Source: Beijerinckiaceae bacterium (GTDB lineage Bacteria > Pseudomonadota > Alphaproteobacteria > Rhizobiales > Beijerinckiaceae). From it: a stretch of DNA of 64,000 nucleotides. How positions within the stretch are numbered: position 1 is the first letter of the stretch; every line of letters begins with the position of its first letter. Shown one piece after another: positions 51,049 through 59,560 of this stretch. A program made the translations under genes and the position numbers. The notes below the pieces were generated by a model. The model saw nothing but the letters and a program-made list of their open reading frames with translations, did not search any database and had not been told where the DNA came from. The stretch is from positions 124,001-188,000 of the forward strand of contig CANBNG010000004.1 in NCBI GenBank assembly GCA_947370975.1. The letters are read 5' to 3'.

Positions 51049-52044
51049 TCAGGCCATCTGCGGCTGCACATGGGCGTGGAACAGCGCAAGCGAGCGCGCC
51101 AGTTCGCTTGACGACAAATCGCCAAAGGCGAATTGCCCGACAATGTAATTACATTGAGACTCGTCCATCTGCGCGCGCAGCAGACGGGCGACCGTCTCGG
51201 GCGAACCAGCAATGCCCTTGCCCTGCCCGCTCAAGGCATCCCAACTATCGGGGCGAGGATGGCGCGCGGTGCTGCCGAGCTTGCGCGCCAGATGCGTGAA
51301 GGCCGTGTGCCAATGGGGATAGGCGCGGCGCGCCATGGCAAGCCCCGCCTCGTCCGTATCGGCAACGACGATAAAGCGGCCAAGGCCAAGCAGCGGCTCG
51401 CCTGTGCCCCCGCCAGCCATGGCGCCGCGATAGGCCTGCGAACAGGCGCGCGCCTCCTCGGCAGAATCCAGGCTGATGGTATGCCAGCCGCGCAGGGCCG
51501 CGCGCTGCGCGCTTTCTGGCGAATGCACCCCATACCAAACCGGCGGCAGCGGCTTTTGCAGGCAGGCGACTTTCAGCTCGATTGCATCGAGCGGCGCAGC
51601 GCGTTCGCTGTCGCGATAGACGCCGGTCTCCAATGCCTCCAGCACCAGCGGCAGATGACGGCGAAAAATGCCCTCGGCTTCGGCGGGATCGACGCCATAG
51701 AAACGCAATTCTGCCGGAGATGACCCGCGCCCGAAGCCGATATCGAGCCGCCCGCCGCTCAATTGATCGAGCATGCAGATTTCCTGCGCCAATCGCAGCG
51801 GATGATAGAGCGGCAGCGCATAGACCATCGGCCCGAAGCGGAGGTTTTTCGTGCGTTGCGCAATGGCCGAGAGAAACAGGTTGGGCGATGGCGCCATGCC
51901 CAGCGCCGTGCCGTGATGTTCGGCCAGATGATAGGCGTGGAAGCCGAGACGGTCGTAAGTTTCGATCAGCTGCAGGCGCTCTTCCAGAAAGCGCCCGATC
52001 GGCAGGGTCATATTGTCCAGATGATCGAAAACGCCAACCTTCAT
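51049..52044 (-). CDS. LLM-class flavin-dependent oxidoreductase
   Basis: 331 residues from the ATG at 52044, which has AGGGGG upstream; the long frame to 53247 is antisense to the next gene and is not used. Bacterial-luciferase fold: MKVGVFDHLDN, LGFHAYHLAEHHGTALGMAPSPNLFLSAIAQRT, YHPLRLAQEICMLDQLSGGRLDIGFGRGSSPAEL. These enzymes use FMNH2 and oxygen to oxidise small molecules. It is transcribed toward the exporter permease gene and divergently from Bug copy 3. Substrate unknown. Confidence 0.87.
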   Translation of the reverse strand: MKVGVFDHLDNMTLPIGRFLEERLQLIETYDRLGFHAYHLAEHHGTALGMAPSPNLFLSAIAQRTKNLRFGPMVYALPLYHPLRLAQEICMLDQLSGGRLDIGFGRGSSPAELRFYGVDPAEAEGIFRRHLPLVLEALETGVYRDSERAAPLDAIELKVACLQKPLPPVWYGVHSPESAQRAALRGWHTISLDSAEEARACSQAYRGAMAGGGTGEPLLGLGRFIVVADTDEAGLAMARRAYPHWHTAFTHLARKLGSTARHPRPDSWDALSGQGKGIAGSPETVARLLRAQMDESQCNYIVGQFAFGDLSSSELARSLALFHAHVQPQMA

Positions 52045-52203
52045 CGCGTCTGCCCCCTTCAGTCTTTTTGTTGCGCCCATCGGGCGGGCGTGAGCCTGAC
52101 TTGTCAAGAGGCGCGCAGCACGGTTGACCTGAAGCACCCATATGGCAATCATGGCCGCCAACAGCATCCACCAAGGGTGCACGCGCGCAGGCGCAAGGGA
52201 GGA

Positions 52204-53241
52204 ATGATGAAAAAGACATGGGCGGCAGGCCTTGCCCTGCTCGCAGCCGTTGCCGCCACCTCTGCCGCAGCACAAGATTCGGTCGCCAATTTCTACCGTG
52301 GCAAGACGGTGCAGATGATTGTCGGCACCTCGCCGGGCGGGGGCTATGATCTCTATGCCCGCCTGGTTGCGCGCACGATCGGCAAATATATCCCCGGCAA
52401 TCCGACTGTGGTGACGAGCAACATGTCGGGCGCAGCCTCGATTGTCGCGACACAGCACATCGCCATTGCCGCGCCCAAGGACGGCTCGGTGATCGGGGCT
52501 GTGTTTCCCGGCGCGATCATGGAGCCGCTGCTTGGCGACAAGGGCAAGGTCAAATATGACGCCCGGAAACTCTCCTTCATCGGCAGCGCCAACAACGAAC
52601 TTTATGTCTGCATCGTGCGGGCAGATTCGGGCGTGAAATCCTTCGAGGATTTCATCAAGGGCAATATCCTTATCGGCTCGAGCGCGGCGGGCGGTTCCAC
52701 ACGCGATTTCCCGATGCTGCTGAGCAATCTGTTTGGCGCAAATTTCAAGATCGTGAGCGGCTATCCGGGATCGAACGAAATCCTGCTCGCAATCGAGAAG
52801 GGCGAGGTTCAGGGCACCTGCGGCGTGGGCTGGTCGACCGTCTCTGTCCAGCGTCCGCAATGGATCCGCGACGGCTTCATCAAGGTTGTCGCGCAGGAAG
52901 GCATGCGCCCCCTGCCCGAGCTCGACAAGATGGGCGTGCCGCTGGCCTATTCCTTCGCCAAGACGCCCCAGCAACAACAGGTCATGCAATTGCATTACGA
53001 GCCGCTGACCTTCGGTCGTCCGTTCATCGCCGCCCCGGAAGTTCCGGTTGAGCGTCTCGAAGCGCTCCGCAGCGCCTTCATGAAAGCCATGGCCGATCCG
53101 GAGCTGCGCGCGGAAGCCGAGCGGCTGAAGCTCGATGTTACGGCCATCTCGGGGGTCGAGGTTGCCGCCATCGTCAACAAGATCTTCGATCTGCCGCCCG
53201 AAGCCATCGCGGCAGGTCGCGCAGCCATCGGCAGCAAATAA
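52204..53241 (+). CDS. Bug/TctC-family periplasmic binding protein (copy 3)
   Basis: 345 residues starting at 52204 or 52207 behind GGGAGGA; signal peptide ends near SAAAQ. Mature: SVANFYRGKTVQMIVGTSPGGGYDLYARLVARTIGKYIPGNPTVV, ILIGSSAAGGSTRDFPMLLSNLFGANFKIVSGYPG. It is closer in sequence to copy 1 (27823) than to copy 2. A MetE-like gene follows after 30 nt. As with the other copies, no TctAB membrane pair is nearby. Confidence 0.87.
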   Translation: MMKKTWAAGLALLAAVAATSAAAQDSVANFYRGKTVQMIVGTSPGGGYDLYARLVARTIGKYIPGNPTVVTSNMSGAASIVATQHIAIAAPKDGSVIGAVFPGAIMEPLLGDKGKVKYDARKLSFIGSANNELYVCIVRADSGVKSFEDFIKGNILIGSSAAGGSTRDFPMLLSNLFGANFKIVSGYPGSNEILLAIEKGEVQGTCGVGWSTVSVQRPQWIRDGFIKVVAQEGMRPLPELDKMGVPLAYSFAKTPQQQQVMQLHYEPLTFGRPFIAAPEVPVERLEALRSAFMKAMADPELRAEAERLKLDVTAISGVEVAAIVNKIFDLPPEAIAAGRAAIGSK

Positions 53242-53271
53242 AAACAAAAAAGACGAAACGGGAGATTACAC

Positions 53272-54393
53272 ATGAGCGTTCCGCACAACCCGCCCTTCCG
53301 CGCCGAAATCGTCGGCAGCTTCCTGCGTCCCGACGCCATCAAGGAGTCGCGCTCGAAGTTCCGCGACGGACTCATCAGCGCGTCTGACCTGCGCAGCATC
53401 GAGGATGAGGAAATCCGCAAGGTCGTCGCCTTCCAGGAATCTGTGGGCCTGAAAGTGGCAACCGACGGCGAATTCCGCCGCTCGACCTATTCGGAAAATT
53501 TCACCACGCAGGGCCTCACCGGCGTGCGCAGCGAGCATGTCGGCTCGGGCGACTGGACCTATTCAGACGGTCAGGGCGGCACGCGCGCCGCACGCGTGCC
53601 CGTGGTTGCAGACAAGGTCCGCTGGGCGGGTTCGACCAATGCCAAGGACTTCGCCTTCCTGCATGCGACCGTCAAGACGGCGATGCCCAAGATCACATTG
53701 CCCGGCCCCTGCTACATCCATTACCGCTCGGGCCGCGCGAATATTTCAAAGGATGTCTATCCCAACCTTGACGCCTTCTGGTCCGATCTGGCTGCCGCCT
53801 ATCATGCGGAAATGCGCGATCTCTATGATGCGGGCTGTCGCTATCTGCAGCTCGACGAGACCTCGCTTGCCAAGCTCGGCGATCCGAAGATCCAGAATGC
53901 ATTGACTGCGCGCGGCGATGATTGGCGCGATCTCGTGGAGGTCTACACCGATGCGCTCAACGCTATCGTCGCGGGCGCGCCGGCTGGCATGAACATCGCG
54001 ATGCATCTGTGCCGCGGCAATCAGGCCGGACATTGGCAGGCCGAAGGCGGCTATGATCTCGTCGCCGAGCGCCTCTTCAAGAAGGTGCGCATCTCGACTT
54101 ACCTCATGGAATTCGACTCGCCCCGCGCCGGCAATTTCGAGCCGCTGCGCCACCTGCCCTCCGACAAGGCGGTGGTGCTGGGCCTTGTCTCGAGCAAGGT
54201 GCCCCAGCTCGAAGACCGCGCCCTCGTGCGCGCCCGGATCGAGGAGGCTGCCGCAATCGTGCCGCTCGATCAATTGTGCATCAGCGCGCAATGCGGCTTT
54301 GCAAGCTCGGTGCCCGGCAATCCGCTCACCCACGCCGACCAGAAGGCAAAGCTCGAGCTGGTCGTGTCGCTCGCCACCGAAGTCTGGGGCTGA
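53272..54393 (+). CDS. MetE-like cobalamin-independent methyltransferase (C-terminal domain only)
   Basis: 373 residues, only the catalytic half of MetE. It keeps the zinc ligands: HLC in MHLCRGN, a glutamate in the next core, and C in SAQCGFAS, with YLQLDETSLAKL in the substrate barrel. It lacks the N-terminal folate domain of full MetE, so it may use another methyl donor or thiol acceptor, as do archaeal MetE-type and coenzyme-M-type enzymes. Cotranscription with Bug copy 3 suggests a catabolic rather than methionine-biosynthetic role. A strong terminator follows. Confidence 0.8.
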   Translation: MSVPHNPPFRAEIVGSFLRPDAIKESRSKFRDGLISASDLRSIEDEEIRKVVAFQESVGLKVATDGEFRRSTYSENFTTQGLTGVRSEHVGSGDWTYSDGQGGTRAARVPVVADKVRWAGSTNAKDFAFLHATVKTAMPKITLPGPCYIHYRSGRANISKDVYPNLDAFWSDLAAAYHAEMRDLYDAGCRYLQLDETSLAKLGDPKIQNALTARGDDWRDLVEVYTDALNAIVAGAPAGMNIAMHLCRGNQAGHWQAEGGYDLVAERLFKKVRISTYLMEFDSPRAGNFEPLRHLPSDKAVVLGLVSSKVPQLEDRALVRARIEEAAAIVPLDQLCISAQCGFASSVPGNPLTHADQKAKLELVVSLATEVWG

Positions 54394-54398
54394 CAATC

Positions 54399-54428
54399 AA
54401 CGCGGCCGGCAGCCCGGCCGCGTCTTTT
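54399..54428 (+). terminator. Intrinsic terminator after the MetE-like gene
   Basis: CGCGGCCGG-CAGC-CCGGCCGCG then TCTTTT. Confidence 0.9.
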
Positions 54429-54514
54429 GCACCGGTCGAGGCGGGTTTATCTTTTGCCCGTTAAGGCGCATCATTGGCACAGAACAAGGTCGAACATCAT
54501 TTGAGGTGAGGACG

Positions 54515-54859
54515 ATGCGTATGCTCTGCAGGAATGTTGCGGTCACCATGGCCCTGCTGTCCGGCTTTGCCGCGAGCGCCCCGGCACAGGCCGGCGTTTT
54601 CGCGATGGATTGCAGCAACGGCAAGAGCAAATATGTCATCAGCTACGACACCGAGACCCAGGTGTTGCTGCGCAAAAACCCCACGAACGAGATGACCTAC
54701 AAGATCGAGCGCGTTCAGATCGACGGGCACGATGCGCTGGTCTGGGGCGTCACGCGCGAACATGGCGGTGACATGCTTGCCTTCTTCGGCAAGGACAAGA
54801 TGGTCAAATATTTCTACGGCAACGGCAGCGAGACGACCGACGCCTGTACGATGAAATAG
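54515..54859 (+). CDS. Small secreted hypothetical protein
   Basis: 114 residues from the ATG at 54515 with GAGGTGAGG upstream. Signal peptide MRMLCRNVAVTMALLSGFAASAPAQA; mature part of about 88 residues with two cysteines (DCSNGKSKYVISYD... DACTMK) that could form a disulfide between the two ends. No domain recognised. The short, charged, beta-rich sequence looks like a periplasmic structural or binding protein. Confidence 0.7.
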   Translation: MRMLCRNVAVTMALLSGFAASAPAQAGVFAMDCSNGKSKYVISYDTETQVLLRKNPTNEMTYKIERVQIDGHDALVWGVTREHGGDMLAFFGKDKMVKYFYGNGSETTDACTMK

Positions 54860-54872
54860 CAGGCGGCAAATC

Positions 54873-54897
54873 GCGAGGAGCCCGAGGCTCCCCGCGT
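54873..54897. terminator. Hairpin between convergent genes
   Basis: GCGAGGAGCC facing GGCTCCCCGC, one mismatch, between the secreted protein and the SoxD-like gene. Confidence 0.5.
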
Positions 54898-54913
54898 CAA
54901 AGGTTGCGACCCG

Positions 54914-55444
54914 TCAGATCTTGTCGGGAAACTTCACGATGAAATTGTCGCGATTGGGCATTTTCACCTGCGGCAGACTTTTCGCGTCCATCACAGTGCC
55001 CGGCTCAATGATCTTGTTCTGCTCGAGAATATAGGCGACCAGCGCATAGACCTCCTCATCGGAGAGCGTGCGCGGCTGCGGCCAGGGCATGGCGCGGCGG
55101 ATGTAATCGTAAACCGTCGTCGCATTGGCCCAGAAATTCCGGATGGTCTTGGGCGCCTCGATGCCACGGCCCTGCAAGGGCGCCTCCGACACGAGCGTGG
55201 CATAGGGCCCGCCCTTGCCCCCGGTATTGTGGCAGGCCACGCATTTTTCCTCGTAGATCTTCGCGCCCTGCGCCGCCGTTCCGCTGCCCTTGGGCAGGTT
55301 CGTGCCGTCGGGCAAGACCGTGATGGCCCAAGCCCCGACATCGACCTCGGTGATCTTGGTTCCGAGCTGTGGCGTCTGCGCAAAAGCGGCGGGGGCAACA
55401 AGGCAGGCCGCAAGGAAAAGTCCAGCGCGCTTAGATATAGACAT
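54914..55444 (-). CDS. SoxD-like monoheme cytochrome c subunit
   Basis: 176 residues, signal peptide to about residue 22. One heme site CVACHNTGG. TTVYDYIRRAMPWPQPRTLSDEEVYALVAYILEQN and VKMPNRDNFIVKFP match the N-terminal cytochrome domain of SoxD (sulfane dehydrogenase), but a second heme domain is lacking. Its start overlaps the SoxC-like gene's end by 14 bases. It should take electrons from the molybdenum subunit. Confidence 0.85.
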   Translation of the reverse strand: MSISKRAGLFLAACLVAPAAFAQTPQLGTKITEVDVGAWAITVLPDGTNLPKGSGTAAQGAKIYEEKCVACHNTGGKGGPYATLVSEAPLQGRGIEAPKTIRNFWANATTVYDYIRRAMPWPQPRTLSDEEVYALVAYILEQNKIIEPGTVMDAKSLPQVKMPNRDNFIVKFPDKI

Positions 55445-56747
55445 GCTTGATCTCCCCGTTGCTGGCGATGCCCCATGACGTCAGGCTGTTGTAATGCTGA
55501 TTGGGGAAGCCAAGCAGGTTCTTCACCGGCTCCTTTGTCTCCCCGCGGGCAGCGACAAATTCCGAGCGCAGTGGCTGCACATTGCCGGCCTCATCCCACG
55601 CGCGGCTCGAGATCACGGCGGGCGAGCCGTCCCACCGCCATGGAATATGGAAGCGCGTAAAGGCTTGCGGATTCACCGGCCCCTGCAGGGCGGCGTCCGC
55701 CCAGCTCTTGCCGCCATCGGCGGTCACGGCAACGCGCGAGATGCGGCCGCCCCCCGAATAGGCGACGCCCGAGATTTCCCGATAGCCGGGCTCGCCAAGC
55801 GTCGTGCCAAAGGAGGGATGCGTTATGAAGCTCTTCACCTCGTTCATGAAGTAGAATTTGAAGGCCTTTCCATCGGGCAGAACCGGCGAATAATTGCGCG
55901 ATTCATGGAAGGTCATGGCCGGCTGGTCTGTCACCTGCAGGCGACGCAGCCATTTCACATTCATATTGCCTTCATAGCCAGGCACGAGCAGGCGCATCGG
56001 ATAGCCATTGCCCGGCATGATGCGCTCGCCGTTCTGATAGAGCGCGATCATCGCGTCATCCATCGCCTTCTTGAGCGGGATCGAGCGCGAGAGCGCGGAC
56101 ATGTCGCCGCCTTCCGCAATCACCCATTTCCCGCGCGGATCGACACCGGCTTCATCGAGCAGTGTGGAGAGACGCACGCCCGTCCATTCGGCATTGGAGA
56201 CAAGGCCGTGGATCTGCTGCACGGTAGCCTGCACGGGCTCGGGCGAGAACAGCGGCGCGCTGTTGCCGCCGCATTCGACGAAGGCCATGCGCGATTCCAT
56301 CGGATAGCGCGCCAGCTGGTCGAGCGTGAAGACGAGCGGCTGCTTCACCAGCCCATGCAGCACCAGCTTGTGCTGGGCGGGATCGATATCGGGCGCGCCC
56401 GTGTGCACGATGGTGAAATGCAGATGGTTAGGCGTCACCGTGCCATTGAGCAGGTGGTGGGGCGTGCGCGCATGTTGCGTGCGCGGCTCGCCATTGGGGT
56501 TGGACAGGGTGCGCTTCACCTTGTCCTCGAAGCGCGAGCGCGGATCGACCTCCTTGGTCGTCGTGCCCTGGCTGCGGCCCCATTCATCATCCTTCAGAGG
56601 CTCAGCGTTAGCCCCTGTCCCGCCAAGCGCCAGCGAGCCTGCGGCCCCCGCAATCGCAGCGCCACGGCCAAGCAGCAGGCGTCGGCTCATGAGCCCATTG
56701 CCGGCCACCTGATCGAGCGCGCCCAATCCGTCTTTTTTCTTCGTCAT
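55431..56747 (-). CDS. soxC: SoxC-like sulfane/sulfite dehydrogenase molybdenum subunit
   Basis: 438 residues from the ATG at 56747 with GAGGGAGA upstream. Tat signal SRRLLLGRGAAIAGAAG. Sulfite-oxidase domains: the molybdenum-binding cysteine in FVECGGNSAPLFS, GYPMRLLVPGYEGNMNVKWLRRL, and a C-terminal Mo-co dimerisation domain. In Sox systems SoxCD oxidises protein-bound sulfane sulfur; in isolation relatives oxidise sulfite. No soxXYZAB genes are in the window, so direct sulfite (or another S-oxide) oxidation is more likely here. Confidence 0.88.
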   Translation of the reverse strand: MTKKKDGLGALDQVAGNGLMSRRLLLGRGAAIAGAAGSLALGGTGANAEPLKDDEWGRSQGTTTKEVDPRSRFEDKVKRTLSNPNGEPRTQHARTPHHLLNGTVTPNHLHFTIVHTGAPDIDPAQHKLVLHGLVKQPLVFTLDQLARYPMESRMAFVECGGNSAPLFSPEPVQATVQQIHGLVSNAEWTGVRLSTLLDEAGVDPRGKWVIAEGGDMSALSRSIPLKKAMDDAMIALYQNGERIMPGNGYPMRLLVPGYEGNMNVKWLRRLQVTDQPAMTFHESRNYSPVLPDGKAFKFYFMNEVKSFITHPSFGTTLGEPGYREISGVAYSGGGRISRVAVTADGGKSWADAALQGPVNPQAFTRFHIPWRWDGSPAVISSRAWDEAGNVQPLRSEFVAARGETKEPVKNLLGFPNQHYNSLTSWGIASNGEIKHVYI

Positions 56748-56774
56748 GTCAGTCTCCCTCGCGCCTTTGCGCAA

Positions 56775-57719
56775 TCAGGGTTCGAGTGATCCGAGATAGG
56801 CGGCCATGTTCAGCATGTCGTCGATGGTGAGTGCGGCGACGACGGCCTTCATGGGCTCGATATTGAGCCCGGCGCGCTCGCCGTTTTGCGTCATGAACAA
56901 CTGGCGCACGATGTAGCTCGGCGTGCGCCCGGCAAGGCCCGGTATGTCCTTGGTCCCGCGCTGGCCCTCGCCATGGCATTGCGCGCAGGCCTGCGCCTTG
57001 CCGCCTTCGCCAGCCACCAGCGCCCTGCCCTTTTCAACCGAGCCCTTGGGCACAAAGGCGACAAAGCCGACGCCGGGATCGCGATTGAGCACGCGGTTCT
57101 CGTCTTCGGGCACTTCAATGATGCGCTGGCCGAGCGGCTCGAAAACATGGTCGGGATGCACGAGCCTCTTGTTGCCCGCAGCGACATAGGACTTGAGCAC
57201 GCTCTCGGTCTCGACAACGCGTATCCAGCGTATCGGCTTCAGAGACGCGAAATAGGCCGCCGCCTCGCGATTGGCCTCCGGCGTGATCGCCTTGGCGATG
57301 GCAATCATCGAGCCGGAGCCCTTGCGCGCGCCAGTCCTGTAATCGTCCATTTGCTGGGCCAGATAGGCGGCAGGCAAGCCGGCCATGTTTGCCGACTCCG
57401 TATGCCCCGTGCCGATCGGCAGATGGCAGGCGGCGCAGGCGCGCACATTGGGCGCGTCGCCCTTGGCCACGATGGCGGGCATAGCCGGGTGGATGTCGGG
57501 ATACCAGTCGGGCGGGTTGTAGAGATCCTCGATCTGCGCGCGCGTGTAGCTCTTTTGGGAGCCCGGCGCAGACTTGGGCTTGCCGTCATCAGGCACGCCT
57601 GCGGGCTGAACCTTGTCGGTCACGGGGAAAGCCCAGTCGGGCTTGTCGGCCGCTTGCGCACCGCCAGCAGCAAGACAAAGCGAGAGCGCCCAAACGACGC
57701 CTCCGGCAAAACGCCTCAT
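56775..57719 (-). CDS. Diheme c-type cytochrome
   Basis: 314 residues with signal peptide (GVVWALSLCLAAGGAQA). Two heme motifs, CAACH and CAQCH, in two cytochrome c4-like domains; probable axial Met residues follow each. It is upstream of the SoxC-like gene by about 27 bases and so is the first gene of the three-gene module. It probably carries electrons from the dehydrogenase to an oxidase. TGGGAGGAG precedes the start. Confidence 0.86.
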   Translation of the reverse strand: MRRFAGGVVWALSLCLAAGGAQAADKPDWAFPVTDKVQPAGVPDDGKPKSAPGSQKSYTRAQIEDLYNPPDWYPDIHPAMPAIVAKGDAPNVRACAACHLPIGTGHTESANMAGLPAAYLAQQMDDYRTGARKGSGSMIAIAKAITPEANREAAAYFASLKPIRWIRVVETESVLKSYVAAGNKRLVHPDHVFEPLGQRIIEVPEDENRVLNRDPGVGFVAFVPKGSVEKGRALVAGEGGKAQACAQCHGEGQRGTKDIPGLAGRTPSYIVRQLFMTQNGERAGLNIEPMKAVVAALTIDDMLNMAAYLGSLEP

Positions 57720-57940
57720 AAGCTCCTCCCAGAATCGGCCCTGTCGTTGAACGCAGCGCCTTTATCTTGTGAGTGTCGCAAAGCGCCGCTCAGCTTTCAA
57801 GCCAGGATCGTTGCTGCACTGCCGCGAAAGGACCGCAGAAGGGACACTTCGCAGCCCTTGCAATATGATGCGGTTTGCTCAATTTTACGGCCGCGTTCGC
57901 GTCGCCAACCCGGCCGCCGCGTTGCCCGCACGATCAGGAC

Positions 57941-59557
57941 ATGGCCTTGCAAAACCCTGTGACAGAACCGACGCGCCGCACATTGATGGCTGCCCTTTTC
58001 TCTGTCCTGGCCGTGCCCGAGGGTGTGACCAGCGCGCTCGCCCAGGCCCAGCGTCCCGTGCGCAATGACATGCCGCGCTTTGGTTATGAAGATGTCGTCA
58101 TGCGCGCCCGCGCGCTGTCGGAAGCAGGCTTCGAGCAGCGCCAGATCCACCTGCCGCCTGAAATCGAGCAGCTCGACTGGGACGGCTGGCGCGCGATCCG
58201 CTTTCGCAATGAGGCAGATCCGCTGCAGGATCCCTCAGGCCGCTTCAAGCTCCAGGTCTTTCATCTGGGCCATCTGTTCAAGAACGAAGTGCGCATCAAC
58301 CTCGTGCAGAATGGCGCGGCGCGCCCCTTCGATTATTCGCCGAAGAATTTCGAATATGCGACGACCAATTTCGGCAAGAACCTGCCGACCAATCTCGGCT
58401 ATGCCGGCTTTCGCGTGCTCTTCCCGCTGAACACGATGAAGCAGATGGACGAGCTGATCTCCTTTGTCGGCGCGAGCTATTACCGCTTTCTCGGGCGCGA
58501 CCAGAAATACGGCCTTTCCGCGCGGGGCCTGGCTATCGGCACCGGCAATCTCGACAACAATGAGGAATTCCCCTTCTTCAAGGAATTCTGGATCGAGCAG
58601 CCGACGCAGGGCTCTGAAAAGGTGACGATCTACGCGCTGCTGGATTCGCCTTCGCTCGCCGGGGCCTATCAATTCGATATGTTCCCGCAGGAAGAAACGG
58701 CGATCAACGTCACCGTCTCGCTCTTTCCCCGCAAGCCCGTCTATCGCCTCGGCATGGCCCCGCTCACCTCCATGTATCTCATGGGCGAGAACGACCGGCA
58801 CATGAACGACCGCAACAAATATGACGAGTTCCGGCCTGAACTCCATGATTCCGATGGCCTGCTGGTGCACACCGAGGGCGGCGGCTGGCTTTGGCGTCCG
58901 CTGAAAAATCCGCTCATCCAGGAAGTGCAGCGCTTCAATGTGAGCGGGCTGAAAGGCTTTGGCCTGATGCAGCGGGATCGCAACTTCGACAATTACAGCG
59001 ATATCGAGCTCGCCTATGAGGAGCGCCCGAGCTACTGGATCGAGCCCACCCATGATTGGGGTTCGGGCCAGGTCGAGCTTGTCGAGCTCGCCACCAAGGA
59101 TGAGACGGCCGACAATGTGATCTGCGCCTTTGTGCCCGATGGCCCGCTGGAACCAGGCAAACGCTTCACCTTCGGCTACAAGATCCGCTCGATGCATGAC
59201 GGCCTGACGCTGCACAAGCTCGGCTATGTGCGCGACACCTATTCGGCCCCGCCGATGGCGCTGGGCTCAAATGAACAGGCCGCCGACAATACCCGCCGCT
59301 ATCTCATCGACTTCACGGGCGGGGATCTCGCCTATTATCTGAAACACCCCGAGCTGGTGCAAATCGCAGCCTCCGCGCAAAAGGCGCAGGTTTTGCGCTC
59401 GTTTCTTGTGCCGAGCCCGAAGATCAACGGTTTCCGCGTGATGGTCGACGTGCGCTTCGAGCGCGATCAGGTCGGCACCTTCCAATGCTTCCTGCAAGCC
59501 GAGGGCAAGCAGATTACCGAGAACTGGCAATATGCGTGGCGGGTTTATAATTTCTGA
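57941..59557 (+). CDS. Periplasmic glucan biosynthesis protein (OpgG/OpgD family)
   Basis: 538 residues from the ATG at 57941; twin-arginine signal TRRTLMAALFSVLAV at the start favours OpgD-type. Sequence FGYEDVVMRARALSEAGFEQRQIHLPPEIEQLDWDGWRAIRFR and GLAIGTGNLDNNEEFPFFKEFWIEQP are family landmarks. OpgG/D process osmoregulated beta-glucans in the periplasm. No opgH glucosyltransferase gene is beside it. The gene is divergent from the cytochrome module. Confidence 0.9.
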   Translation: MALQNPVTEPTRRTLMAALFSVLAVPEGVTSALAQAQRPVRNDMPRFGYEDVVMRARALSEAGFEQRQIHLPPEIEQLDWDGWRAIRFRNEADPLQDPSGRFKLQVFHLGHLFKNEVRINLVQNGAARPFDYSPKNFEYATTNFGKNLPTNLGYAGFRVLFPLNTMKQMDELISFVGASYYRFLGRDQKYGLSARGLAIGTGNLDNNEEFPFFKEFWIEQPTQGSEKVTIYALLDSPSLAGAYQFDMFPQEETAINVTVSLFPRKPVYRLGMAPLTSMYLMGENDRHMNDRNKYDEFRPELHDSDGLLVHTEGGGWLWRPLKNPLIQEVQRFNVSGLKGFGLMQRDRNFDNYSDIELAYEERPSYWIEPTHDWGSGQVELVELATKDETADNVICAFVPDGPLEPGKRFTFGYKIRSMHDGLTLHKLGYVRDTYSAPPMALGSNEQAADNTRRYLIDFTGGDLAYYLKHPELVQIAASAQKAQVLRSFLVPSPKINGFRVMVDVRFERDQVGTFQCFLQAEGKQITENWQYAWRVYNF

Positions 59558-59560
59558 TTG

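Noticed and set aside
51049..53247. A 732-codon minus-strand frame spanning the LLM oxidoreductase and the Bug copy 3 region
   Set aside because: Only the part up to 52044 encodes the LLM enzyme. Upstream of that ATG the frame is antisense to Bug copy 3, which has a signal peptide and clear family motifs.
54470..54490. Sigma-54 promoter before the small secreted protein
   Set aside because: TTGGCAC is present but no GC occurs at the required spacing.
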